NCBI GenBank assembly: GCA_018364455.1
Contig: JAGZLW010000032.1
Location: forward strand, 1 to 21,131
Source of the DNA: Streptococcus mitis
GTDB taxonomy: Bacteria; Bacillota; Bacilli; Lactobacillales; Streptococcaceae
Direction of reading: 5' to 3'
Length of the DNA: 21,131 nt
Shown here in pieces: positions 15,002 through 21,131 of the stretch (position 1 is its first letter; every line of letters begins with the position of its first letter). The position numbers were made by a program, and so were the translations under genes. Below the pieces are notes generated by a model. It ran no database searches, was not told the origin of the DNA, and saw nothing but the letters and a program-made list of their open reading frames with translations.

Positions 15002-15040
15002 GACCAAGAATTACACAGCGGACTGTTCACTCTTGGACTG
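15002..15040. promoter_or_regulatory. ula operator copy 2 (ulaA)
   Basis: This 39-bp element is 29/39 identical, without gaps, to the one before ulaG. Its arms form an imperfect inverted repeat: GACCAAGAATTACACAG on one side and the complement of GTCCAAGAGTGAACAG on the other. It ends 23 bases from the -10 box, exactly as at ulaG. Confidence 0.75.
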
Positions 15041-15068
15041 TATGATTTATGATATTTTAATGATTAGC

Positions 15069-15692
15069 TTAGTTTCTCGTAGCTAGATAAAATGGAAGAA
15101 TTTTATCATAAGATTTCAGTAGGGCTTCTACGATTTCTTCTTCAGATGAATTCTCTGTTATAGGGACATCTATTTTAACTAACACTTTTCGGACTTCCTG
15201 ATTGGATAGTTTATTTCTTAAAATTTGACGATTTTCTTCGTTCGCCTCCCACCGTTGACTTTGACCATCAGAGTAGACTAGATAATAAACACCTTCAACG
15301 GTTGGAACTTTTAAAACTTTGGCCTGCTTGCCTAGAGTTCGCTCATCTTTCTTACGCTCGATGAAACTGACCTCTAAGGAAATTCCAAAGTCAGTAGATG
15401 TCCCATACAAACGAAGAGCCAACATAGGTTCTGTTACTTGTCCGTCTCTCTGTAGATAAACCCAAAAATGTGGTCGTAAACGTTGCGCCTGATTCATCCA
15501 CTGGCTAGTCTGTTGAAGTTGCCATTCTGGATGACTGGTTTGAAATGCTTTAGTCAGTTCTGTAAAAGCCTTTCGAGCCTCTTGGCCTTTATGACGGAAT
15601 TCCAGCATTTTCTCTCGTTCTTCCCCAGCTTTATCTGGATTACGGTACTGCAAACCTGCAAAGTCTAGATAGTCTCTTATCTTATTAAACAT
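15069..15692 (-). CDS. Conserved streptococcal protein of unknown function
   Basis: I do not recognise a characterised family. The 207-aa protein is soluble and charged, with no signal peptide or membrane segment; it starts MFNKIRDYLDFAGLQYRNPD, has a lysine/arginine-rich helical first third, a middle part with strand-like stretches (FWVYLQRDG, MLALRLYG, VYYLVYSDG) and a helical C-terminus. ATG at 15692 has GAGG 8 bases upstream. It lies between jag and ulaA, the same place where pneumococcal genomes carry a conserved hypothetical gene. The 50 bases before it hold the jag terminator but no visible promoter, so it may be transcribed by read-through. No clear terminator follows before the ula operator. 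Confidence 0.8.
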   Translation of the reverse strand: MFNKIRDYLDFAGLQYRNPDKAGEEREKMLEFRHKGQEARKAFTELTKAFQTSHPEWQLQQTSQWMNQAQRLRPHFWVYLQRDGQVTEPMLALRLYGTSTDFGISLEVSFIERKKDERTLGKQAKVLKVPTVEGVYYLVYSDGQSQRWEANEENRQILRNKLSNQEVRKVLVKIDVPITENSSEEEIVEALLKSYDKILPFYLATRN

Positions 15693-15715
15693 ACGCTTAA
15701 CCTCTTCTAACTAGC

Positions 15716-15740
15716 AAAAAATCAGGAGAACCCTGATTTT
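15716..15740 (-). terminator. Terminator of the rnpA-yidC-jag operon
   Basis: A perfect 9-bp stem AAAATCAGG / CCTGATTTT with a 5-base loop ends in extra T on the minus strand, directly after the jag stop codon. Confidence 0.9.
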
Positions 15741-15742
15741 AC

Positions 15743-16732
15743 TTATTCTGTATCTACAACGACATAGCGATTTGGCTCGTCACCTTCAGAGTAACTTGTC
15801 ACGCCATCCATACGTGAAATAATACGATGGATAATCTTGCGTTCGCTATTCGACATTGGATCTGTCTGATGACTGCGTCCTTCTTCTAAAACACGAGTCG
15901 CCAATTTTTGCGCATAGGTCTGCAAGACTTCTGCACGGTGTTCGACATAATCATTGACATTGATTGTAATGTAGAAGGTTCTTGAATAGCGATTATAAAG
16001 ATAATTTTGAGCCAACAGTTGCAAGGCCTTCAAAACTTTACCATGGTAGCCAATAATACGACCTGGTTCGTTGGTGTCAATTTGCAAATTGATACTACGA
16101 CGGTTATAATCATTTGAAAGTGTGGCTTCAACATCCATGTCATCAATAATTGTTTGAACATAAGTCGTTACTTCCGTAGCTACTTGTTCAATATCAAAGC
16201 TCGGTTCAACTTTCAAGCCCAAGTCTCCTAGTTCTTGACTTTCAGTTTGCTCGGCTTGGCTTTCAATAATAGGAGTTTCTACTTCTTCTTCGAGAGCAGT
16301 TTCTTCAAGTTGTAATTCATTTAAAATCTCAATGTGACCAGTTTCTTCCAAGATAGTGCTGGCATGTCTTTCATGTTTTAAGATTTCAGCCTTGACTTCA
16401 TCAGAAATACCTTGGCCTCCCTCTTCAATCTTTTTAATTGCTTCTACAACATGACCCAAATCAACAGTTGCTTCACTGACTGTTTTAACAGGCTCATTCA
16501 AATCATTGATTTGTTTTGGAACTCCCTTTACAGCTTGTTGGTTTGCTTTTACAACTGTCGTTTCACTAATAGCATCGATATCCACTTGGGCTGGTTTTTT
16601 ACCAAATAAGCCAAGAAACCCTTTTTTCTCACGAGAAATGACTTTGATATGAGCCTTCATTCTTGGAATATCTAATTCTTTCAATCCTTTCTGGATTGCT
16701 TCTTCAACAGTTGAACCTGTAAATACTACCAT
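15743..16732 (-). CDS. jag: RNA-binding protein Jag / KhpB (EloR)
   Basis: This RNA-binding protein pairs with KhpA and controls cell elongation in pneumococcus. The 329-aa protein has a Jag_N domain (1-52, with KKGFLGLFGKKPAQV), an acidic low-complexity linker (about 95-180), a KH domain (about 183-260) with the GxxG loop GYHG (228-231), and a C-terminal R3H domain with R298...H302 in SERKIIHR. Thr89, in SEATVD, is at the position reported as phosphorylated by the kinase StkP in pneumococcal EloR. ATG at 16732 has AGGAGG upstream. It is the third gene of rnpA-yidC-jag, 17 bases after yidC. Confidence 0.96.
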   Translation of the reverse strand: MVVFTGSTVEEAIQKGLKELDIPRMKAHIKVISREKKGFLGLFGKKPAQVDIDAISETTVVKANQQAVKGVPKQINDLNEPVKTVSEATVDLGHVVEAIKKIEEGGQGISDEVKAEILKHERHASTILEETGHIEILNELQLEETALEEEVETPIIESQAEQTESQELGDLGLKVEPSFDIEQVATEVTTYVQTIIDDMDVEATLSNDYNRRSINLQIDTNEPGRIIGYHGKVLKALQLLAQNYLYNRYSRTFYITINVNDYVEHRAEVLQTYAQKLATRVLEEGRSHQTDPMSNSERKIIHRIISRMDGVTSYSEGDEPNRYVVVDTE

Positions 16733-16749
16733 TACCAGATTCCTCCTTA

Positions 16750-17574
16750 TTATTTCGTTTTCTGAGCCTTTTTCTTGGCTTTTCTTTTTCTATTTTCCAA
16801 ATCTTTCTGTGCCTGAACTACTGCCTCGCGCTCTGCAATAATCTTGAATGGATTATTCAAGAAATAGGTTTGCAAGACTTGATAAGCATTGGACACTGTC
16901 CAGTAGAGGGCGACTCCACCTGGCGCATAAACTGCAAAGATAAAAATCAAGACCGGAATCCCATACATCATCGCAGTCGTAGCGCCATTACGCTCAGACA
17001 AAGCTTTGTTGGACAACCAAGTACTTAAAAAGGTAAATACAGCTGCTAAAATCGGAAGAACAAAGGTTATATCCACACCACCAAGGTTAATCCATAAGAA
17101 ATGACCTGTCTTTAAAAAGTCAACTCTTGATAGAGCTTGGAACAAGGCCAAGATAACCGGCATCTGAATCAAAATCGGCCAAAGAGAATCTGAATGTCTG
17201 ACACCCATTTCTTTAAAGACTTTACGCATTTCTTGCTCTAGCTTGGTTCTACTTTCCATATCTCGACCTGGATATTGTTCTCGAAGCGCCTTAATGCGTG
17301 GTTGAGCTTCTTGCATTTTTCTAGAAGCTACCATTTGCACTTGGAAGACTGGCAAGAGAACTGTACGAATCAAGACCGTAAAGAGGATAATCCCCACTCC
17401 GATACTGATATCAAACGATAAAAAGCGAATGATTTCCGCAAAGAAGTAAACAAATTTACTCCAAAAATCAGCCGAATCGGCTGTAATATCGCTAGTTGTC
17501 CCATTTGTTGCACAGGCTGTCATGATCAATAGGGACAGTCCTAGCAAACTAGTCAACTGTAGTTTCTTTTTCAC
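16750..17574 (-). CDS. yidC: Membrane protein insertase YidC (YidC1/OxaA-type lipoprotein)
   Basis: This protein inserts and folds membrane proteins, with or without SecYEG. The 274-aa protein has a lipoprotein signal (LSLLIMTAC, lipidated Cys21) and the five membrane segments of Gram-positive YidC. The first, ISIGVGIILFTVLIRTVLLP, carries the hydrophilic-groove arginine (Arg70); the C-terminus is very basic (RKRKAKKKAQKTK), suitable for ribosome contact. I chose GTG at 17574 (MKKKLQLTSLL) because AAGGA lies 7 bases upstream; the ATG two codons earlier is too close to it. It overlaps the end of rnpA by 26 bases, so the two are probably coupled. Streptococci usually encode two YidC proteins; this rnpA-linked copy is normally YidC1. 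Confidence 0.95.
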   Translation of the reverse strand: MKKKLQLTSLLGLSLLIMTACATNGTTSDITADSADFWSKFVYFFAEIIRFLSFDISIGVGIILFTVLIRTVLLPVFQVQMVASRKMQEAQPRIKALREQYPGRDMESRTKLEQEMRKVFKEMGVRHSDSLWPILIQMPVILALFQALSRVDFLKTGHFLWINLGGVDITFVLPILAAVFTFLSTWLSNKALSERNGATTAMMYGIPVLIFIFAVYAPGGVALYWTVSNAYQVLQTYFLNNPFKIIAEREAVVQAQKDLENRKRKAKKKAQKTK

Positions 17575-17920
17575 TCCCATTTCCTTCCTGGTAAATCTTT
17601 GATAATTTTAATACGTGGAGTAGATTTTTCTCCATCTCTGCGTATCCCAAGGTTTCGACTCCTTTTCGAGCAATGACAACAAAGTCGACATCTTCTACCA
17701 GACTCCCTTTTGCATTCTGGATAATATGCCGAATTCGTCGCTTAATTTGATTTCTAGTGACGGCATTCCCAAGTTTTTTGCTAACTGATAGACCTACTCG
17801 AAAATGGTTTTTCTGATTTTCTAATTGGTAGACAACAAATTTGCGATTGGCAAAACTTGTCCCCTCCTTGAAAATCGCCTTAAAATCTTTCTCTCTTTTT
17901 ACACGAAAGTTTTTCTTCAA
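17549..17920 (-). CDS. rnpA: Ribonuclease P protein component
   Basis: This is the protein subunit of RNase P, which matures the 5' ends of tRNAs with the rnpB RNA. The 123-aa protein shows the RNR motif in GNAVTRNQIKRRIRHI (50-65) and the usual RVKREKDFKAIFKEG beginning. The start is TTG: GGAG lies 7 bases upstream and an in-frame stop two codons before leaves no other choice. It is the first gene of rnpA-yidC-jag. rpmH, its usual neighbour in many bacteria, is not adjacent. Confidence 0.96.
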   Translation of the reverse strand: MKKNFRVKREKDFKAIFKEGTSFANRKFVVYQLENQKNHFRVGLSVSKKLGNAVTRNQIKRRIRHIIQNAKGSLVEDVDFVVIARKGVETLGYAEMEKNLLHVLKLSKIYQEGNGSEKETTVD

Positions 17921-17949
17921 AACTCAACTCCATCTATTAAATTACTACT

Positions 17950-17977
17950 ATTATACCATATTTTTCAAAAAAGCCAA
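17950..17977 (-). promoter_or_regulatory. rnpA operon promoter
   Basis: On the minus strand an extended -10 TGGTATAAT (hexamer 17950-17955) with TTGGCT (17972-17977) 16 bases upstream. Confidence 0.65.
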
Positions 17978-18005
17978 TCATAGCAAGGTTTTGCACAATT
18001 TCACC

Positions 18006-18043
18006 ATAAAAAGAAGCTGGAAAAATCTCTTTCCCAACTCCTT
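18006..18043 (-). terminator. Terminator of ackA
   Basis: On the minus strand AAGGAGTTGG pairs with CCAGCTTCTT (two G-U pairs), the loop can pair further (GAAA with TTTT), and TTTTTATGG follows. It lies about 26 bases after the ackA stop. Confidence 0.8.
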
Positions 18044-18069
18044 GCACTGAATATTTTTTCTAATTTTAC

Positions 18070-19260
18070 TTATTTTTTCAAGCGTTCAACGTCACGGGCA
18101 ATAACTAGCTCTTCATCTGTTGGAATAACCAATACACGGATCTTCGCTGCCTCTGTTGAGATATCTCCTGTCACACCGAAGACGTTCTTTTCTGGATCAA
18201 CATCACAGCCAAACCAAGAGATACCTGAAATAACATCTTCACGTACGTTTGCAGCATTTTCACCGATACCTGCTGTAAAGATAATAGCATCTGCTCCATT
18301 TAAGACTGCAAGGTATTGGCCGATATGTTTTTGGATACGGTCAACATACATTTCATAAGCTAAAGTGGCATCGTGGTCCCCTTCTTCCATAGCAGCAATC
18401 ACATCACGCATATCACTAGATTTACCTGAAACCCCCATAAGCCCTGATTCACGATTAAGGATGCGACTAATGTCTTCAGGCGTGTTAAAGTCCTCTGTAT
18501 ATTGCATTAAGTAAGGAATGATAGCTGGGTCAATATCCCCTGTACGAGTTCCCATCATCACACCACCAAGTGGAGTGAAGCCCATTGAAGTATCGACAGA
18601 TTGACCACCCTTAACAGCTGTAATAGAAGCACCATTACCGATGTGGCAAGTAATCAATTTCAAGTCTTCTAATGGACGGCCTAAGAGTTTTGCTGCTTCT
18701 CCTGCTACAAACTGATGGCTTGTACCGTGAGCACCATATTTACGAACCTTGTTTTCTGTGTAATATTTTGTTGGTAGAGGGTAGCGATAAGCTTTCTCTG
18801 GCATACTTGTGTGGAATGAAGTATCAAAAACAACTACACTTGTAATGTCTGGCAACAATTCCTTGAAGGCACGAACACCTGCCGCATTGGCTGGATTGTG
18901 GAGAGGAGCCAACAAGCTCAACTCTTCAACTTTTTCTAAAACATCTCCCTCAACGACTGTTGATTCTTTGAAATATTCTCCACCGGCAACAACACGGTGG
19001 CCAACACCTGTAATCTCATCATAAGCCTTGATAATATCGAAACGAATCAAGTCATCCAATAAGATTTTTACAGCTTGTGTATGATTTTCGATATCCAAAA
19101 TTTGTTGTTCAGAACGACCATCAAATTTTACAGTTGAAATTGAATCTTTCAAACCGATACGTTCAATCAAACCTTTCGCCAATACTTTTTCTTCTGGCAT
19201 TAAGTATAATTGCCATTTCAAACTTGAACTTCCCGCATTGATTGCAATTGTTTTTGTCAT
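18070..19260 (-). CDS. ackA: Acetate kinase
   Basis: This enzyme converts acetyl phosphate plus ADP to acetate plus ATP, the ATP-yielding end of mixed-acid fermentation; it also sets the acetyl-phosphate pool. The 396-aa protein starts MTKTIAINAGSSSLKWQLY (signature 1, Asn8) and has the GHRVVAGG substrate region (Arg89), the CHIGNGAS phosphate motif, the MGTRTGDIDP stretch and the AGIGENAANVRE C-terminal signature. ATG at 19260 has GAGGAG about 8 bases upstream. Its promoter overlaps the end of the methyltransferase gene and includes a cre-like site; a terminator follows. Confidence 0.97.
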   Translation of the reverse strand: MTKTIAINAGSSSLKWQLYLMPEEKVLAKGLIERIGLKDSISTVKFDGRSEQQILDIENHTQAVKILLDDLIRFDIIKAYDEITGVGHRVVAGGEYFKESTVVEGDVLEKVEELSLLAPLHNPANAAGVRAFKELLPDITSVVVFDTSFHTSMPEKAYRYPLPTKYYTENKVRKYGAHGTSHQFVAGEAAKLLGRPLEDLKLITCHIGNGASITAVKGGQSVDTSMGFTPLGGVMMGTRTGDIDPAIIPYLMQYTEDFNTPEDISRILNRESGLMGVSGKSSDMRDVIAAMEEGDHDATLAYEMYVDRIQKHIGQYLAVLNGADAIIFTAGIGENAANVREDVISGISWFGCDVDPEKNVFGVTGDISTEAAKIRVLVIPTDEELVIARDVERLKK

Positions 19261-19274
19261 AACAAGACTCCTCT

Positions 19275-19288
19275 TTTAAGCGTTTTCA
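19275..19288. promoter_or_regulatory. cre-like site in the ackA leader
   Basis: On the minus strand TGAAAACGCTTAAA matches cre (TGNAANCGNTNNCA) except for the penultimate base. It begins a few bases downstream of the -10 box. A site here would predict repression, unlike the upstream activating cre of B. subtilis ackA. Confidence 0.5.
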
Positions 19289-19291
19289 TCT

Positions 19292-19320
19292 ATTATAACA
19301 AAATCTATTTTATATTTCAG
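19292..19320 (-). promoter_or_regulatory. ackA promoter
   Basis: On the minus strand an extended -10 TGTTATAAT (hexamer 19292-19297), 17 bases and CTGAAA (19315-19320). The -35 lies inside the last codons of the methyltransferase gene. Confidence 0.65.
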
Positions 19321-20263
19321 TACCTTGAGTCCATTTTTGAAAATTTTCTTTAAATTTCATTAAAACACTTGCATCTTGCAAGCTAGCAAGTGGATAAACA
19401 AAGGGTTCTACTACTATTTCACTTTTCTTCTGTAAGATAAAAATGGTCTTGGATTGTTTAGCACTGGCAAAGAGATTTTCAGGCAAACTAATCATAGCAA
19501 CCAGACTTGCTTCTTCTTTCAACCAACCTTTCAACAAATCACTTTGAGGACTGGTCAACAAATCACTCGGAGCGAGAAAAATAGCGTAGCCATCTGATTT
19601 AAGGTACTTAAGTCCTTGTTCCACGAGCAAGTGATGGGCGTAGGTATGTTCTTGGCTAGAAGCAACTTGATGGCGCGACGCAACGGCATCATCAGGATAA
19701 TAGCCGACAGGCAAGTCGCTGATGACCACGTCGCTTTCTTTGAGCATTTGTGGACGAACGGCATCTCCTTGGGCAAAGCCAGCCTGCAAACCAATTACAT
19801 CTGCCATACTAGCTGCCAAATCAATCAGCAAATCATCCACTTCCATTCCCAAGTAATCCACCTTTTTATCAAGCGAGGTCAAGAAAGTAGCGCCTAGAAT
19901 TCCCATCCCAGAACCCATTTCGAGGATCGTAATTTCCTCCTCTTTAAACAACTCTTCCACAATAAACACCAAAAGCAAAGCAATGGCATGTGGCGTAAAC
20001 TGGTGATTGGCCTGTAGGGGCTCTGTCTGCCCAGCCTTCATCAAGAGAAACTGGTAGGTCTTGAGCCATTCTTCTTTGCGAAGCGCTAAACGCTTAAGAG
20101 CTTGATTGTTCCCTTTGACCTGCTCTAGCTCAGTCTCACCATCCAGATAGATGCTGTTTTGCTCCACCAAAGCGTCATAAAAGTTGGTCGCCAAATCACT
20201 TTGAATGACTTGGACATTCTCTAGTAAATACGTATAAGCTTGTTCAATTTTTTCAAAATCCAT
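19310..20263 (-). CDS. Class I SAM-dependent methyltransferase (YtxK-like)
   Basis: The 317-aa protein has a helical N-terminal part (1-85) and a Rossmann methyltransferase domain: motif I LEMGSGMG (114-121) for S-adenosylmethionine, an acidic GMEVDD after the second strand, and SDLPVGYY (182-189) at the place of the NPPY motif of N6-adenine and N5-glutamine methyltransferases. The D-L-P-V sequence in place of NPP(Y/F) is typical of this YtxK-like group; the substrate is not known to me. In pneumococcus the homologue sits between the competence-pilus operon and ackA. ATG at 20263 has a rather close GGA. The ackA promoter starts within its last codons. Confidence 0.9.
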   Translation of the reverse strand: MDFEKIEQAYTYLLENVQVIQSDLATNFYDALVEQNSIYLDGETELEQVKGNNQALKRLALRKEEWLKTYQFLLMKAGQTEPLQANHQFTPHAIALLLVFIVEELFKEEEITILEMGSGMGILGATFLTSLDKKVDYLGMEVDDLLIDLAASMADVIGLQAGFAQGDAVRPQMLKESDVVISDLPVGYYPDDAVASRHQVASSQEHTYAHHLLVEQGLKYLKSDGYAIFLAPSDLLTSPQSDLLKGWLKEEASLVAMISLPENLFASAKQSKTIFILQKKSEIVVEPFVYPLASLQDASVLMKFKENFQKWTQGTEI

Positions 20264-20549
20264 ATTCCTATCTTATCAAATTTCCCTTCTTTTTTCCATC
20301 CTTATAGAAAAATCACACTATATCTATATTGGTTTCCCGTCAATTTGTTACTGATGACATCAATCTTATCTACACAAGATCAGATAAACGTTTCTAGCTA
20401 TCTACAACTGTACTCTTATCTTGCTGTCTGATTATTGCTTGGTATAAAATGGCACATAATCATTCTAATAACTCACCCCTCTTCTACTAATCCTCTCTAA
20501 TAAATAATCGAAGGAAATAAAAGATCAAAACAGTGCAAGAAAAGCCCAC
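20264..20549. other. Intergenic region upstream of the methyltransferase
   Basis: About 290 AT-rich bases without a supportable gene. Near the methyltransferase there is a possible promoter (listed separately). Further upstream only a 15-codon open frame and short T-rich stretches are visible. I found no recognisable remnant of comG/cgl genes by eye. Confidence 0.5.
20317..20343 (-). promoter_or_regulatory. Possible methyltransferase promoter
   Basis: On the minus strand TTGACG (20338-20343) and TATAGT (20317-20322) are separated by only 15 bases, which is short. If real it gives a leader of about 50 bases. Confidence 0.3.
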
Positions 20550-20748
20550 TAATACTCAATGAAAATCAAAGAGCAAACTAGGAAACTAGCCGCAGGTTGC
20601 TCAAAGCACTGCTTTGAGGTTGCAGATAGAACTGACGAAGTCAGCTCAAAACACTGTTTTGAGGTTGTGGATAGAACTGACGAAGTCAGTAACCATACCT
20701 ACGTCAAGGCGACGTTGACGTGGTTTGAAGAGATTTTCGAAGAGTATA
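20550..20748 (-). repeat. BOX element (boxA-boxB-boxC, A on the right)
   Basis: The interspersed BOX repeat of S. pneumoniae and relatives. At 20699-20720 the sequence matches the standard BOXA1R primer at 20 of 22 positions. The left end (ATACTCAATGAAAATC) is the usual boxC terminus and the right end (TTTTCGAAGAGTATA) the usual boxA terminus. Read on the minus strand the order is A-B-C with two 45-bp units in the B/C region. BOX elements are non-autonomous, mobile-looking repeats that form stable RNA structures and can affect neighbouring genes. The open frame running through it on the plus strand is repeat sequence, not a gene. Confidence 0.95.
20600..20689. repeat. Tandem 45-bp units within BOX
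   Basis: Two adjacent 45-bp copies (20600-20644 and 20645-20689) differ at 4 positions. Each starts with a perfect palindrome, CTCAAAGCACTGCTTTGAG in the first and CTCAAAACACTGTTTTGAG in the second, and ends GATAGAACTGACGAAGTCAG. Confidence 0.9.
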
Positions 20749-20862
20749 ATCTATCAATACTTTTATGAAGTGGGTTTTCGTACTCAATTTTTTAACCGAC
20801 TATACAAACACAAGGCTGGGAAACTCAATTCCATCCGAAAAGAAAGGAAATATTTCCACAAT

Positions 20863-20908
20863 AAAACGCATACTATCAAGTTTTCGAACACCTGATAATA
20901 TGCGTTTT
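20863..20908 (-). terminator. Strong terminator of the surface-protein gene, two-way
   Basis: AAAACGCATA (20863-20872) and TATGCGTTTT (20899-20908) form a perfect 10-bp outer stem; after one mismatch, TATCA / TGATA continues it. A-rich and T-rich flanks make it usable in both directions. It lies about 77 bases after the stop codon of the LPNTG protein. Confidence 0.85.
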
Positions 20909-20984
20909 TATGATTTTACAGACTTTTTTGTCCAAACTCGATAGACACATCTATCGCCGATCAAATATGAGATAAGCAGATTGT

Positions 20985-21131
20985 TTACATTTCTTCATCA
21001 TCACGTTTACGGCGTTTCGCAAACAGACCTAAACCAGTCACAGCTGCCAAAGCTCCAAGGAGTACAGATGATTTGGAAGTTTCTGTACCTGTATTTGGCA
21101 ATTGCTGTCTTGACTTACCTGTTGATTCTGA
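20985..21131 (-). CDS. C-terminal end of a sortase-anchored (LPXTG) surface protein, partial
   Basis: Only the last 48 codons are in the window; the 5' part lies beyond the right edge. The fragment has a complete sortase-A sorting signal: LPNTG (21087-21101), a hydrophobic segment (SSVLLGALAAVTGLGLFA) and a positively charged tail (KRRKRDDEEM). The protein would be covalently linked to peptidoglycan after cleavage between Thr and Gly. The ahead-lying SESTGKSRQQ is the kind of polar linker common before the signal. The identity of the exposed part cannot be told. It is too short and cut to be found as a complete open frame. A terminator hairpin follows at 20863-20908. Confidence 0.92.
   Translation of the reverse strand, partial: SESTGKSRQQLPNTGTETSKSSVLLGALAAVTGLGLFAKRRKRDDEEM

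Noticed and set aside
13481..15007. Longer form of ulaA starting at 15007
   Set aside because: The extra 23 codons run through the -10 box and cre site, and no ribosome binding site supports that start; ATG at 14938 has GGAGA at good distance.
20398..20450. 15-codon minus-strand frame starting MIMCHFIP upstream of the methyltransferase
   Set aside because: An AG-rich stretch precedes it but the frame is too short and has no recognisable motif to support a peptide gene.
20600..20689. Tandem repeats as a CRISPR array
   Set aside because: The two 45-bp units are contiguous without variable spacers and belong to the BOX element.
20559..20768. Plus-strand 69-codon open frame starting MKIKEQTRKL
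   Set aside because: It runs through the BOX element. Such frames recur with every BOX copy and are a frequent false gene call.
20749..20862. Stretch between the BOX element and the terminator as a small RNA
   Set aside because: I see no promoter-terminator pair or stable fold of its own.
20940..20955. GATAGA / TCTATC hairpin after the LPNTG gene
   Set aside because: The 6-bp stem has no T-run directly after it on either strand; the real terminator is at 20863-20908.

Overview
The window looks like a chromosome segment of a mitis-group Streptococcus (S. pneumoniae / mitis / oralis relatives). The evidence is low-GC DNA, AGGAG-type ribosome binding sites, proteins that I recognise as near-identical to pneumococcal AdhE, Jag, YidC and RnpA, and a BOX repeat, which is typical of these species. 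Every protein gene lies on the minus strand, so transcription runs from high to low coordinates. Species assignment is from memory of protein families, not from a search.

From right to left: the 3' end of a sortase-anchored (LPNTG) surface protein with a strong terminator; about 720 bp without genes, holding a complete BOX element; a SAM-dependent methyltransferase and acetate kinase (ackA); the rnpA-yidC-jag operon, followed by an unrecognised 207-aa gene; the ascorbate operon ulaABCDEF; a PRD-type regulator (ulaR-like) and a separately promoted ulaG; transketolase; yajC; an overlapping pair of LMW protein-tyrosine phosphatase and a membrane-anchored MORN protein; the bifunctional aldehyde-alcohol dehydrogenase adhE with a rich regulatory region; and an RNPP/PlcR (TprA-like) quorum-type regulator cut by the left edge.

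The metabolic genes form one route. UlaA/B/C import L-ascorbate as its 6-phosphate, UlaG opens the lactone, and UlaD, UlaE and UlaF convert the product to D-xylulose-5-phosphate, a transketolase substrate. AckA and AdhE are two fermentative exits (acetate plus ATP, and ethanol plus NAD+). The regulatory DNA agrees: ulaA and ulaG share a 39-bp operator at identical distance from their -10 boxes, ulaA has a consensus cre (CcpA) site, ackA and adhE have cre-like sites, and adhE has several Rex-type (NADH-sensing) half-sites, one operator lying just after its -10 box.

Most of the window is conserved core genome. The parts worth a second look are the duplicated ula operator, the adhE control region, the truncated RNPP regulator at the left edge, and the right end. 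There I recall that the pneumococcus has the competence pilus (cgl/comG) operon upstream of the methyltransferase, whereas this window has a BOX element and a surface-protein gene. I found no rRNA, tRNA, CRISPR array, insertion sequence or prophage.
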